From positions 186,001-250,000 of the forward strand of contig CAIVRH010000048.1 of the NCBI GenBank assembly GCA_903908285.1: a stretch of 64,000 nt of DNA. The letters are read 5' to 3'. Positions 45,314 to 54,591 of this stretch are shown in pieces (position 1 is the first letter of the stretch; each line of letters opens with the position of its first letter). Source of the DNA: an uncultured candidate division Zixibacteria bacterium. GTDB lineage: Bacteria; Zixibacteria; MSB-5A5; SM1-73. The position numbers and the translations under genes are program-made. The notes under the pieces are model-generated. The model ran no database searches and was not told the DNA's origin. It saw only the letters and a program-made list of their open reading frames with translations.

Positions 45314-45342
45314 TTGACAAATAGATACCCGACGGATATTTT
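45314..45342 (+). promoter_or_regulatory. Sigma-70-type promoter for the TPR gene
   Basis: TTGACA (45314-45319), a 17-bp spacer, then TATTTT (45337-45342). The start would be near 45349, giving a roughly 210-nt leader full of palindromes before the TPR gene. Confidence 0.5.
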
Positions 45343-45370
45343 AGTATCAACGATGAAGATTAATTCGTAG

Positions 45371-45531
45371 GGACAGGGTTTATTGAGCCTGCGAAATCCC
45401 GTTATTGCGGGATCCCTGTCCTAAGTTGTCTTATTGGGAATAACAGGAAACAATGATTGTTGAACCTGCGAAATCCCACTTTTACGTTATCCCTGTTTTA
45501 ATGGAAAAAAGGACAGACATAAAGTCTGTCC
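45371..45531. repeat. Cluster of palindromic repeats in the TPR-gene leader
   Basis: Element 1 (45371-45421) nests GGACAGGG/CCCTGTCC around ATCCCG/CGGGAT. Element 2 (about 45443-45498) is a degenerate copy sharing CCTGCGAAATCCC, offset by 77 bp. Element 3 (45511-45531) is an 8-bp hairpin GGACAGAC/GTCTGTCC. All are in the 5' untranslated region. Confidence 0.65.
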
Positions 45532-45561
45532 CTACAAAAAACGTAGCTTAAAGAAGGGCTT

Positions 45562-47316
45562 ATGAAAAAACTGATACCGATTAGTATTTTATTGCTAATT
45601 CTTTTATCCTCACTTTCATTTAGTTCTCAAACTAAATCCAATGATACTTCTCTAAAGGAATTTGAGAAGGAAACAGAAAAAGAGCTTTCCGCTTTGAGTG
45701 CTTTTGAAGAGGGTAATAAGTTTGTCTCTGAAAAAGAATATGATAAGGCGATAGAGAAATTTAAGAAAGCGATAGATCTGAAGCCGGATTACGCAAAAGC
45801 TTATTATTATTGGGGAGGCACTTTATCGAACTTGGGCAGGCATGAGGAAGCCATAGAGAAGTTTAAGAAAGCAACAGAACTGAAGCCAGATTATGCAGAG
45901 GCTTATTGCAGCTGGGGGTGGGCTTTAGGAGAATTAGGCAAGCATGAGGAAGCTATAGATAAGTATAAGAAGGCAATAGAACTGAAACCAGATTATACCG
46001 TTGCCTATTATGATTTGAGTGAGGTCTTGGGGGAGTTAGGTAGGTATGAGGAGGCAATAGAGAATGATAAAAAGGTGATAGAGCTGAAGCCGGATTATAG
46101 CAAGGGTTATTACAGTTGGGGGTGGACTTTAGGGCAATTAGGGCGGCATGAGGAAGCTATAGATAAGTTTAAGAAGGCTACAGAACTGAAGTCAGATTAT
46201 ACAGAGGCTTACTATATGTGGGGTCGGGAGTTAGGGGAATTAAGCAAGTACGAGGAGGCGATAGAGAAGTATAGGAAGACGATAGAGAAAAAGTCGGATT
46301 ATGCAGATGCATACAATGGCTGGGGATCGGCCTTGACAGAATTAGGTAGGTATGATGAGGCGATCGAGAAGTTCAGGCAAGTGATAAAGCTAAATCCGAA
46401 TCATGCGTCAGCGTACTATAACTGGGGTTGTACTTTAGCAGCTTCAGGAAAGCATGAGGAGGCTATTGAGAGGCATAAGAAGGCTACAGAGCTCGACTCA
46501 GCTTATGCATCCGCTTATTATAACTGGGGCTGTAGTTTAGGTGCATTAGGCAGGTATGAGACTGCAATAGAAAAGTACAAAAAAGCGACCGGGTTGGCAC
46601 CAGATCATGTAAATGCTTATATTAACTGGGGTGTGGCTTTAGGAAACTTAAAAAGATACGAGGAAGCCATAGAGAAGTATAAGAAGGTTATAGAACTGAA
46701 ACCAGATTATGCATTGGCTTATTCTAACTGGGGTGGGGCTTTAGCAAAATTAAACAGACATGAAGAAGCTATAGAGAAGTATAAAAAGGCTATAGAACTA
46801 AAACCAGATTTAACAGAGGCTTATTCTCTCTGGGGTGTAGCTTTAGGAAACTTAAATAGATACGAAGAAGCTATAGAAAAGTATGAGAAAGCTATAGAAT
46901 TGAAACCAGATTATACGTTGGTTTATATAAATTGGGGCATGAGCTTAGAAAAATTAGGCAATCCCGAGGAAGCAAAAGAAAAGTATAAGCGAACTATTGA
47001 GGTCTACAAGAAAGCAATAGAGATTAAGCCGGACGATGCTGATGCTTATTCAAATTGGGGCTGGATTTTAGAGAAATTAGGCAAGCATAAGGATGCGATA
47101 GAAAAATCTAAGAAGGCAACTGAGTTGAAGCCAAATTATGCTAATGCATGGTATAATATAGCTTGCGTCTATTCTTTGCAGAAGAATAAAGCTAATGTAT
47201 TAGAGAATCTAAGAAAGGCTATTGAGCTTGATCCTAATCTCAAAGAAAGTTCAAAGAAAGATGAGGATTTCAAGAATCTGTGGGAGGATCCGGATTTCAA
47301 GAAGCTGGTTAAGTGA
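45562..47316 (+). CDS. Exported tetratricopeptide-repeat protein
   Basis: A 584-residue protein with an N-terminal signal sequence (KKLIPISILLLILLSSLSF) followed, after a short charged region, by about fifteen TPR units of 34 residues with the local consensus AYYNWGxxLxxLGRYEEAIEKYKKAxELKPDY. The repeats are closely alike, implying recent internal duplication. The gene is more A/G-rich in its coding strand than the neighbours. A periplasmic scaffold role is likely; the partner is unknown. Confidence 0.85.
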   Translation: MKKLIPISILLLILLSSLSFSSQTKSNDTSLKEFEKETEKELSALSAFEEGNKFVSEKEYDKAIEKFKKAIDLKPDYAKAYYYWGGTLSNLGRHEEAIEKFKKATELKPDYAEAYCSWGWALGELGKHEEAIDKYKKAIELKPDYTVAYYDLSEVLGELGRYEEAIENDKKVIELKPDYSKGYYSWGWTLGQLGRHEEAIDKFKKATELKSDYTEAYYMWGRELGELSKYEEAIEKYRKTIEKKSDYADAYNGWGSALTELGRYDEAIEKFRQVIKLNPNHASAYYNWGCTLAASGKHEEAIERHKKATELDSAYASAYYNWGCSLGALGRYETAIEKYKKATGLAPDHVNAYINWGVALGNLKRYEEAIEKYKKVIELKPDYALAYSNWGGALAKLNRHEEAIEKYKKAIELKPDLTEAYSLWGVALGNLNRYEEAIEKYEKAIELKPDYTLVYINWGMSLEKLGNPEEAKEKYKRTIEVYKKAIEIKPDDADAYSNWGWILEKLGKHKDAIEKSKKATELKPNYANAWYNIACVYSLQKNKANVLENLRKAIELDPNLKESSKKDEDFKNLWEDPDFKKLVK

Positions 47317-47633
47317 ATAGGGAACATAGGATTCGCACCAGGGAAAATAGATCAAGCTGATTATTTATCAGAATAATTGAAATGGCTGCATATCTGCTTA
47401 ATCTTTTTAATCAGCTGTGAGAAATATAAGAAAGTGCCGGAGATAGACTCAGATTAAGAAAAATCATCTATGACTGGAAGGGTGGGTAGCCGCAGCCTTT
47501 AGTCTGCGCGGGGCGGCCAAGAAATAGAAAAGTAGAAGCAAATTTCAACAGTTTATTTCCGCACCATTAACTTTAGATCCAAAATTAGATGTGGGGATTT
47601 TTATCTTAGCGGAAGAAACTGACAGTAGAACAT
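47317..47633. other. Gap between TPR gene and pilQ with an intergenic palindrome
   Basis: No gene is seen. At 47489-47509 lies GCCGCAGCCTTTAGTCTGCGC, an imperfect palindrome of the CGCAGNCTAAAGNCTGCGG type common as a dispersed repeat in many bacteria (shown here in its 21-base span with central CTTTAG). Confidence 0.45.
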
Positions 47634-47664
47634 AAAAAAAGAAAGGCGACCTTTTGGGTCGCCT
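47634..47664 (-). terminator. Rho-independent terminator of the pilM-Q operon
   Basis: On the - strand AGGCGACC-CAAAA-GGTCGCCT forms a perfect 8-bp stem followed by TTCTTTTTTT. It lies 30 bp after the pilQ stop. Confidence 0.85.
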
Positions 47665-47693
47665 ATTCTAAAACCGAAAATCATTATAAATAG

Positions 47694-49067
47694 TTAGTTC
47701 TTCTTATTCGCAGCTTGTACCTCATCCTTTATTTCAGGAACCGGGTTCATGCTGTGCATCTGGTCCGTGACTATGGTCGGAGTCACAAAAATCACCAGAT
47801 CCCGGTTAGTTAGTTCGGTTCGGGTATACCGGAATAGGTAGCCCAAAAGAGGTATATCCTTCAAAATGGGAATTCCCGTATGATTTTTCGATTCCACCTG
47901 TGTGGTCAATCCCCCGATCACCGCAGTTTGTCCGTTCTCTACCACCACGTTGGTTTCCGCATTATTGGTGTTTATGATCACCCCATTGGCATCGTAAGTA
48001 TAGGAGCTTCTCTCGGGCTTTAGCTTCAGCAGTATCCGGTTTTCCGCAGTGATATGCGGGGTTACCCGCAAGATAGTCCCGACATCTTCAAACTCTATCA
48101 CCACGTTTCCGGCTTCATCGAATTGCTTTATGGGAATCCTCTGTCCCATCTGGATGAAAGCCTCCCGGTTGTCCACGGTGGTAATCTCGGGATGGGCGAT
48201 TATCTTTCCCTTATTGCTGTTCACCAGCGCCGATACCACTCCCTCGATGTCGTAATCTCCCTGAACGGTGGCAAAGGTAAACTCAGCTGCAGGATCGGTC
48301 ACCTTGTTTGTTTTCTGAGTGTATTTTCCTTCAGCTACATCCCCTGCCAGAAGCTGGGCGCTTTTCCTCGAAATCGCCGACCAGTCGATTCCCAGTTCGG
48401 TTATGCTCCCCGACGAGACCTCCAGCAGTTTCGCTGCTATCTTGATCTGATCGGTCTCCTTGTCCAGGGTTTCGACCAGTTGCTTGACCTTCTGTATATA
48501 TTCCGGTGTATCCCGAATGACCAGTGAATTGGTCCGGTCATCGGTATCGACTGTTCCTCTTTGGGAGAGCACTCCTTTGAGGGTTCTCACCATGTCTTTG
48601 GCGGTGCCATACTTGACCGGGATCACCTGGGTTTCCAGAGAAACTAAGATCAGCTGATCCGCTCTATGCTTTTCCAGAAGCGCCTGTTCACTTATGAAAT
48701 CCGGGGTGGGCAGCACCCGAATGTATCCTTCCTCTTCTACTCCGGTCAAACTATAGGTTTGCAAAAGGATATCCAGAGCTTGCCGCCAGGTCACATCCTG
48801 TAGTGACATGGTCACCGTAATGTTCACCGAAGGAGCAGCTACGATATTTACACCTCCGTAATCCGCAAGAAAACTCAAAACCGACTGCATGCTGGCATTC
48901 TGAAAATTGACGGCGTTGATGATTTTTCCACCTTGAGATTTGGGTGAAGGCTCTCCGAAAACCTTCTGGGTAACACCTGAAACGATAAGCAGAATAAGCA
49001 GGCAGAGACCAGCCCCCAGAATCGCCCCGCTCCATTTACGCCATCCGTTCATTTGGAGAATTCTCAT
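47694..49067 (-). CDS. pilQ: Type IV pilus secretin PilQ (without AMIN domain)
   Basis: A 457-residue secretin, the outer-membrane pore for the pilus. A membrane or signal segment (about 15-38) is followed by an STN-type domain (about 50-120), a secretin N1/NolW-type domain (about 145-205) and the secretin core from about 235, including VPVTPH-like GTILRVTPHITAENRILLKL and IPLLGYLFRYTRTELTNRDLVIFVTP. It is short because the N-terminal AMIN domains usual in PilQ are absent; an AMIN domain is on the adjacent protein. Confidence 0.92.
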   Translation of the reverse strand: MRILQMNGWRKWSGAILGAGLCLLILLIVSGVTQKVFGEPSPKSQGGKIINAVNFQNASMQSVLSFLADYGGVNIVAAPSVNITVTMSLQDVTWRQALDILLQTYSLTGVEEEGYIRVLPTPDFISEQALLEKHRADQLILVSLETQVIPVKYGTAKDMVRTLKGVLSQRGTVDTDDRTNSLVIRDTPEYIQKVKQLVETLDKETDQIKIAAKLLEVSSGSITELGIDWSAISRKSAQLLAGDVAEGKYTQKTNKVTDPAAEFTFATVQGDYDIEGVVSALVNSNKGKIIAHPEITTVDNREAFIQMGQRIPIKQFDEAGNVVIEFEDVGTILRVTPHITAENRILLKLKPERSSYTYDANGVIINTNNAETNVVVENGQTAVIGGLTTQVESKNHTGIPILKDIPLLGYLFRYTRTELTNRDLVIFVTPTIVTDQMHSMNPVPEIKDEVQAANKKN

Positions 49068-49084
49068 TTCAACCTACCTCTCTT

Positions 49085-50785
49085 TCAATATTCCGGGTTA
49101 AGTTCCAAAGTCATTACTTTATATCCGCCATATTCTTCTACATGAAATATAATTTTGTTGTCTTCCACGCTCATTACATATCCGTTCTTGATTTTATCCC
49201 CGCTTCTTAAAATGTAGCCAAATCCGATTTCATCTTCCAGCAAAGCTTCATTCCCCCTGGTGTCTTTTATGATTCCAACCAGCTTTAAGTTTTCGAATTG
49301 TGGAAGGGATACTTCCCCTAATTGCATATCCTCTTTCTCGGTCAAGGGCAAAAAGGGATCCCGCTTGGTTTCGGGATTATAAGTGATTATCTTCCGGCTG
49401 GGAATTACCCCTAAGTCGATCTGAAGCGGATTCTGAATGGACATCAGGACTTGGGTCAAAGAATCGCTCTCCTGGGCAGATACCTCCTTTGTGCCCAAAA
49501 CCGCTCCTATTCCCTTCTTTACCGAGCTTTCGATTACGGGGGCAGTGATTGGTTTATTGCCGGTCTCAGTCTGTGCCAGAGTAGTCGAAGTATTTTCCGT
49601 CGATTCTTTGGTATTAGTTTTATCTTCCAGGTAGGGACCCAAAGGAACTAAAGATCGATTGATGGTTCTGCCAAGGGATAGCGGCGATGCACTCTTCGCC
49701 GACCCGGGTGAAAAAACAGTGGGTTGGTTACTAGTTGACCGTGTCTGAGTGGGTATGGGGGAAACCGTTTCCCCGGAGGATAAGACATCCTGTTTGGCTT
49801 GGTGAGTTTCTGCATTCTTCGTGTCGGCATTTGGCAAAGGAGCAAAAGTTAATCTTTCATTAGATGCCAAAGTAGGCTGATCGTCTGTCTTCGATACCGG
49901 CAAACTGTTGGTTGGAGTTGTGGCGGTTGTCTTTTCCTTCTTTTCCGTACTTGCATTTCCCTTAGATTCGATCGGAGTATTGGTTCCGGAAACCAAAAGC
50001 GGTTCCTTCGTCTGGGGAACTATGGCTTCGCCAGTATCTGCATAAGAGACGGTTTTGACATAAGTTTTACTTTTATGGGTACTTTTTTTAGCCGATTCAT
50101 CGGTTATAGTCTTCTCGGATGTATTTTTAATTAGCGGAAGTTCAAGTTGTGTTCCCGGTGCGGCAGAAGCCGATTTAGTAGAAATTTCAATCGAAGCGTC
50201 CAAACTTGGTTTCTCCGCCTTCATTCCCGGTATCCTGGTTTTCTCCGTTCCGGTCTCCGCCTTTACCATCTTCGTATTTTCAGCTGATTCTACTTTCTTT
50301 TCCTCCGGATTTTCTTTAACCGCCAGCCAAGTTGGGAAATCCGGCTCCTGATTGGTCAAAATGGCAAGGGTCGCCTTCTTTTCACTTCCTGTCTCCAGCA
50401 CTTTGTAGGTTGCGGTGCTCTTAAGATCCAAAACGATTCTCACGATTTTCCGTGGCTCTACCTGATATTGGCTGGTGCGGATGGCGCTAACAAAACCCGG
50501 GGGTAAGCCAGATTTAAAGTCATGCTGGGGCAGATTGAAAACCATGTCCTGGCAGTCAATAATCAGTCGATTCGGCTTCCCATCTTTTACTCCCTCGATG
50601 GAGTGGGAGAATTCAAATGGTCTGTCGCCGTATATAGTGACCTGGGTATAATTACCGTCCTTCTTCAAACTGATATTATCGATGCTTCCGTCTCCCCATG
50701 CCAGGCTGAGTCCCATCCATAGTATCTGTAGTACCACGAATGTCAGAATGACACAAAAAAGCTGTTTTCTATGATTTATTCTCAT
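49085..50785 (-). CDS. AMIN-domain/PilP-like fusion protein
   Basis: A 566-residue exported protein. After a signal segment (about 7-30) comes an AMIN domain (about 35-145: ISLKKDGNYTQVTIYGD, RLIIDCQDM, VRIVLDL), then about 300 low-complexity Thr/Ser/Lys-rich residues. The C-terminal 100 residues match PilP (ETKRDPFLPL, LKLVGIIKDTRGNEALLED, GYILRSGDKIKNG). It therefore seems to combine the peptidoglycan-binding AMIN part normally in PilQ with the PilP lipoprotein role. It sits exactly at the pilP position between pilO and pilQ. Confidence 0.8.
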   Translation of the reverse strand: MRINHRKQLFCVILTFVVLQILWMGLSLAWGDGSIDNISLKKDGNYTQVTIYGDRPFEFSHSIEGVKDGKPNRLIIDCQDMVFNLPQHDFKSGLPPGFVSAIRTSQYQVEPRKIVRIVLDLKSTATYKVLETGSEKKATLAILTNQEPDFPTWLAVKENPEEKKVESAENTKMVKAETGTEKTRIPGMKAEKPSLDASIEISTKSASAAPGTQLELPLIKNTSEKTITDESAKKSTHKSKTYVKTVSYADTGEAIVPQTKEPLLVSGTNTPIESKGNASTEKKEKTTATTPTNSLPVSKTDDQPTLASNERLTFAPLPNADTKNAETHQAKQDVLSSGETVSPIPTQTRSTSNQPTVFSPGSAKSASPLSLGRTINRSLVPLGPYLEDKTNTKESTENTSTTLAQTETGNKPITAPVIESSVKKGIGAVLGTKEVSAQESDSLTQVLMSIQNPLQIDLGVIPSRKIITYNPETKRDPFLPLTEKEDMQLGEVSLPQFENLKLVGIIKDTRGNEALLEDEIGFGYILRSGDKIKNGYVMSVEDNKIIFHVEEYGGYKVMTLELNPEY

Positions 50786-50797
50786 GTATCATCCTTT

Positions 50798-51388
50798 TTA
50801 GAATTCTATCTCCTTTAATCTTTCTTCTTCCCTAACGTAATATGTGGTCAATCTCAAAGTAGCGGTGATACTGTTTGCTTTCTGTTCTCTGCTTGTTCCT
50901 TCCGGGGGAACTGCGTGGATGGTCACGTTTGACACATTGGCTAAAAATGGAAAATTGGCAATGTTGCTTAAGAAGCTGCCAAAGTTATGAAATGATCCCG
51001 AGATCTCCACATCGAACGAGCTGGCATTGTAAAAACTCACCGCCTCCGGCGCTTTTGGTAAAATCTGGTTTATAGCGGTCTGATTGGTAGAAGCGGCAGA
51101 ATGCATCTGCATCAAAAATAAGGGGATCTCCCTCTCCTCTGGTAATAATCTCTCCACCTTGCGGTACCTTTCTACCAGCCTGTGGTATTCCTCCTTCAGG
51201 CTTTCAAAGCTCTTGGTTTTCATCTCCACATTCTTAAGATCAGACATAAGGTTCTCGTATCGGGTCTGTTTTTGTTGCAAAAGAGCGGCATTTTTGGTGT
51301 AGATTTTGGTGTACCAAAAATATATCACCAAAAAGATCCCCAGACCTCCCAAAAGAAGCTTCTGTGTCTTTGGATCCTTTAAGTCCAT
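50798..51388 (-). CDS. pilO: Type IV pilus alignment protein PilO
   Basis: A 196-residue bitopic inner-membrane protein: one N-terminal membrane helix (about 11-27), a coiled-coil (about 35-80) and a ferredoxin-like periplasmic domain, with the PilO-like LPEEREIPLFLMQMH and FHNFGSFLSNIANFPFLANV segments. It pairs with PilN. It starts one base after pilN ends. Confidence 0.88.
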   Translation of the reverse strand: MDLKDPKTQKLLLGGLGIFLVIYFWYTKIYTKNAALLQQKQTRYENLMSDLKNVEMKTKSFESLKEEYHRLVERYRKVERLLPEEREIPLFLMQMHSAASTNQTAINQILPKAPEAVSFYNASSFDVEISGSFHNFGSFLSNIANFPFLANVSNVTIHAVPPEGTSREQKANSITATLRLTTYYVREEERLKEIEF

Positions 51389-51389
51389 C

Positions 51390-52109
51390 TTATTGCCTCC
51401 CGGCGGCTAAATTTAAACTGGATTCCTCTTTCTCTCCAGTCCAGGCCAAATCATGGACCGATGTGTCCGCCCCCGGATTATCCACCTCCGGCAGATAATG
51501 AAGGTCGCCCACCAACTGGAAGGAGAAAGCCTTGATATCTTGTACATCCGACCTCTTCACATATTGCAATTCCATATTTGCGAAATATTTCGACTGCATA
51601 AGCTGAATTAAAAACGAAGCCAAGCTGTTTAAAGAATAACTGTATCCCTCCACGGTTACTCTTCGCATCGATGTCTCCGGTGGTGCAGTAGTATTGGACT
51701 TAACGGAATCGGCTGGGGAAGCGGTTTCCGATTCCTCCTCCCTTAGCAGGGAAAGCCACAGGTATTCCGGCACTCTCTGGCTCAAGTCTTCCAGCACCCG
51801 CACCCACACCGCCCGGTTTCGGTCCAGCGCTTCTATGGCCGACATTCTTTGCAGAATCTTGTCTTTAACCTGGGTCAATGCATCCACCAGTTCGATGTTG
51901 GGTTTCAGTTTATCGGTTTTTGCTTGGGCTTCGGATATTTTAAAATCCATCGCCTTCAGCTTGATGTTTTGAAACACGCTAATGGCGACAAACAATACCA
52001 GCAGAATCGCCACAAAAGCGGCAATGTAAGTAAAGCTTTTGTCAATGTTAATGACTTTTGTTCTTTTCCTCAACTCCCGGGGGAGAAGATTGATCTCGAT
52101 TTTAGCCAT
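51390..52109 (-). CDS. pilN: Type IV pilus alignment protein PilN
   Basis: A 239-residue protein. The cytoplasmic N-terminus IEINLLPRELRKR contains the INLLP motif that binds PilM, followed by a membrane helix (about 27-47), a coiled-coil and a periplasmic ferredoxin-like domain. It has a central Ser/Thr-rich insertion (about 125-145). It starts one base after pilM ends. Confidence 0.9.
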   Translation of the reverse strand: MAKIEINLLPRELRKRTKVINIDKSFTYIAAFVAILLVLFVAISVFQNIKLKAMDFKISEAQAKTDKLKPNIELVDALTQVKDKILQRMSAIEALDRNRAVWVRVLEDLSQRVPEYLWLSLLREEESETASPADSVKSNTTAPPETSMRRVTVEGYSYSLNSLASFLIQLMQSKYFANMELQYVKRSDVQDIKAFSFQLVGDLHYLPEVDNPGADTSVHDLAWTGEKEESSLNLAAGRQ

Positions 52110-52110
52110 T

Positions 52111-53163
52111 TTATTTTACCTTTCGCGAGGCCAATCCGACTGAGACCGCCAAAAGAGGCGCTATCCGGTCCGGCTGCATATTCTTGAATATATCCGGATC
52201 GTATTCTATGTTTCTTAAGGGATTGGCTATCTCGATGGGAATATTCAATTTTGCCTGTATAAATTCGGGTAAGAACGGAATCAGGGCGCCACCCCCTGAA
52301 AGAACGATCCAATCTACCTGCGGTATTTTGGCTGTGGATTTGAAATATGAGAATGCCACCTCCAGACCGGAAATCAACTCTTCGGAGGCTGTCACCACTG
52401 TGGCTTTTAGCATATCCTGGTCGATGGATGATCCCATCTCTCCCTTGATGGTTTTCAGCGCCAGTTCCTGATTAATGCGAAACTCCTTCATGATGGTATT
52501 GTAAATGATCCGTCCGCCGCTGGCCAAATCTCTGGTGGAGTGAAACAATCCGTCTTTGATAAAGGTGATGCTGGTGGTGTCGAATCCGATATCCATCAAA
52601 GCCGTTATTTTATTGGGATCGATTTCGTAGTTTAAGTCGTAGGCATTAAAAATGGCAAAAGCATCCGTGTCCACGATTACCGGTCGCAATCCGGCGTCCG
52701 CAATCAGCTCCACGTAGGAATTCAAAAACTCGTTTCGGGCTGCCACCAACAACACGTCCATCTTCTGAGTCTCCTCGCTCACATTTACCACGTGATAATC
52801 CATGGTGACATCCTCTACATCGAAAGGACTCCTCTGCTCCGCTTCAAACAGGATCGCCTGTTGGGCCTCGGTTCCGCTTTTTTTATCCATGGTGATCTTA
52901 TCCGTAATCACACCATGACCCGCAATGGAAATCGCTACCTCCTTTAAGCGAGGGTCACACTGCTCTATCAAACTCTGCAGGTTGAAGATTATGGTATCCT
53001 TGTCCTTGATCTCCTCGTCCACTATGACCTCCATGGGAAGCTCTCTCATCCCCAGCGAGGTTAAGGCATATGCGCCTCCTTTTTCCTCCAGCTTCACCAG
53101 CTTAATGGAGGAAGCGCCAATATCCAAGCCCGCTACCATTCTTGATTTTTTTCCAAAGATCAT
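52111..53163 (-). CDS. pilM: Type IV pilus actin-like ATPase PilM
   Basis: A 350-residue cytoplasmic protein of the actin/FtsA fold. Motifs are VAGLDIGASSIKLVKLE (phosphate 1), TALMDIGFDTTSITFI (phosphate 2) and IVLSGGGALIPFLPEF (adenosine). PilM binds the PilN tail and joins the inner-membrane complex. It is the first gene of pilM-N-O-P-Q, which are all within 18 bp of each other. Confidence 0.94.
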   Translation of the reverse strand: MIFGKKSRMVAGLDIGASSIKLVKLEEKGGAYALTSLGMRELPMEVIVDEEIKDKDTIIFNLQSLIEQCDPRLKEVAISIAGHGVITDKITMDKKSGTEAQQAILFEAEQRSPFDVEDVTMDYHVVNVSEETQKMDVLLVAARNEFLNSYVELIADAGLRPVIVDTDAFAIFNAYDLNYEIDPNKITALMDIGFDTTSITFIKDGLFHSTRDLASGGRIIYNTIMKEFRINQELALKTIKGEMGSSIDQDMLKATVVTASEELISGLEVAFSYFKSTAKIPQVDWIVLSGGGALIPFLPEFIQAKLNIPIEIANPLRNIEYDPDIFKNMQPDRIAPLLAVSVGLASRKVK

Positions 53164-53854
53164 ATGATTCTCTTTGTTAATTTATTCAGGTATGGTGGTA
53201 ACCATCAATTGCACTAATTTTCTTGTCGGCTGAAATATGAGAAACCTTGAGTTAGTTTAAAATATTTTAGTGACGGGAAAACGACAACTCCCTATGAAAA
53301 TAGATTCTTGAGTTTTTCGCATCTTTCCGTTTGACTAATAACTACCATCGGCAAAGGTTAAAAGAAATTTAATTCTGGTTATCATATTTTTAAAAAAAAC
53401 GCCGGTTGGAAAAATACCTTCCGGTTGAAGGGGAAAAAGATGATGCCATTAAGTCGGCAAAAGACCCGGTAAAATTTATTTGACACCATTAATGTGACCG
53501 AATTTCGTCGCCCTAAGTGGCTAGAAGGAAAAATAGCGGAACTTTAGCGTCACACCGAACCACGCCCTCGCTTTAGAGTCATCTCCTCCCGTATAAATCA
53601 AATAAACAGTTGGATGATGCTATGGTGTCTGGCCATCCTAAAAGTTTTGTGTGTGGTAAATGAAACTAAGATGGTAGGCGGATGCCCCTTCAAATCAGAG
53701 CCAACCCTGAAGGATTTCCATTGGTTGTTCCATAAGCCCAATCCCTTGTCTTCCCCCCTCGCCTTTCCTTCTGTCGGAAGGAGTATGTCGGGATCAATGA
53801 TTGGTAACGGATTTATATCCCTGCGGATGGAGCTATCGCCTGTTGTTTATTCCA
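53164..53854. other. 691-bp non-coding gap between the pseudopilin gene and pilM
   Basis: The - strand shows no open frame of length; a + strand 84-codon frame is not gene-like. On the - strand near 53388-53420 CCGG-AA-GG and CC-AA-CCGG form an imperfect stem followed by T8, a possible terminator. The promoter of pilM probably lies here but was not recognised. Confidence 0.4.
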
Positions 53855-54343
53855 TTATTGATAGGTAAGTTTCACCCGACCGGTTGAGGCAAGAACTCCC
53901 ACATTCGCCAGATCGGTCCCTTGACTATAACCTACCACCACTCCCCCGGTGCCTGAAGCGCTCCCGTCGGGTTTGAAGATGATGGTGTAATTGCTGAAAG
54001 TACAGGAGGCAATGGAGAGGTTCTGATCCAAAATAACGGTCTTTAAAACCGAGTCCCCGCTTTCATAAGTGAATGCTGGAAGATCCACCAGATCCTTAAA
54101 CAGCAAATATCGGCGCTGCTCCGAGTTGAAGTAAAGTCCGATCTGAGTCCTTTGAGCTATCGCTAATGACCGAGCCCATCGCAGGTCCGATACCATGTCC
54201 CGGCTGGCGCTTTTAAATTCCAACCGGGGTACGACTTTCTCAAATCTGGGAATAGCCATAGCTGCTACCAGACCCACTACGACTACAGCTATTACCAGCT
54301 CGATTAAGGTTATTCCTTTGGAATTATTTTTGATTCTCATCAT
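53855..54343 (-). CDS. Type IV pseudopilin (GspH/FimT-like)
   Basis: A 162-residue prepilin. The leader ends KG followed by ITLIELVIAVVVVGLVAAM, so cleavage by PilD is expected between Gly10 and Ile11, with Glu at the conserved position 5 of the mature form. The C-terminal part (WARSLAIAQRTQIGLYF, FKPDGSASG) is of the GspH/FimT minor-pilin type. A sigma-54-like promoter lies about 72-86 bp upstream. Confidence 0.85.
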   Translation of the reverse strand: MMRIKNNSKGITLIELVIAVVVVGLVAAMAIPRFEKVVPRLEFKSASRDMVSDLRWARSLAIAQRTQIGLYFNSEQRRYLLFKDLVDLPAFTYESGDSVLKTVILDQNLSIASCTFSNYTIIFKPDGSASGTGGVVVGYSQGTDLANVGVLASTGRVKLTYQ

Positions 54344-54413
54344 AACTCCTTCTGCGCAAATATCCGCTATTTAGATTTTTAGACTTTGATAACTTCTATC
54401 CCTTCTTCAATTA

Positions 54414-54429
54414 AGCAAAGCTTATGCCG
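54414..54429 (-). promoter_or_regulatory. Candidate sigma-54 promoter of the pseudopilin gene
   Basis: The - strand reads CGGCATAAGCTTTGCT, with the essential GG and GC ten bases apart and CGGCA/TTGCT matching most of TGGCAC-N5-TTGCT. Two positions of the -24 box deviate. Transcription would start near 54403, about 60 nt before the gene. Confidence 0.45.
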
Positions 54430-54573
54430 ATTCCTCTGGTTGGAAACAATAAAACCGGTATAACCTAACTTGAAGGTATTAAGCATATTCCCGTCTTCAA
54501 TTTCATAAAATGGCTGGAATAGTATATGCACTCGATCTTTTAAGCAAATAAATCTTGAGTGGGAACGATAGAA

Positions 54574-54591
54574 TATAGGAGGAATCCTATA
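54574..54591. repeat. TATAGGA/TCCTATA hairpin in the divergent gap
   Basis: A 7-bp perfect palindrome around a GGAA loop. It lies in the 411-bp gap between the pseudopilin gene and the subtilase gene; nothing else was recognised besides the candidate sigma-54 site. Confidence 0.45.

Noticed and set aside
53164-53854. c-di-GMP (GEMM) riboswitch in the pilM upstream gap
   Set aside because: Words such as GACGCTAAAG and AGGGCGACG appear on the - strand but in the wrong order and without the conserved stems.
53614-53868. An 84-codon + strand frame opposite the pseudopilin end
   Set aside because: No similarity, no ribosome-binding site, and it overlaps the 3' end of the pseudopilin gene.
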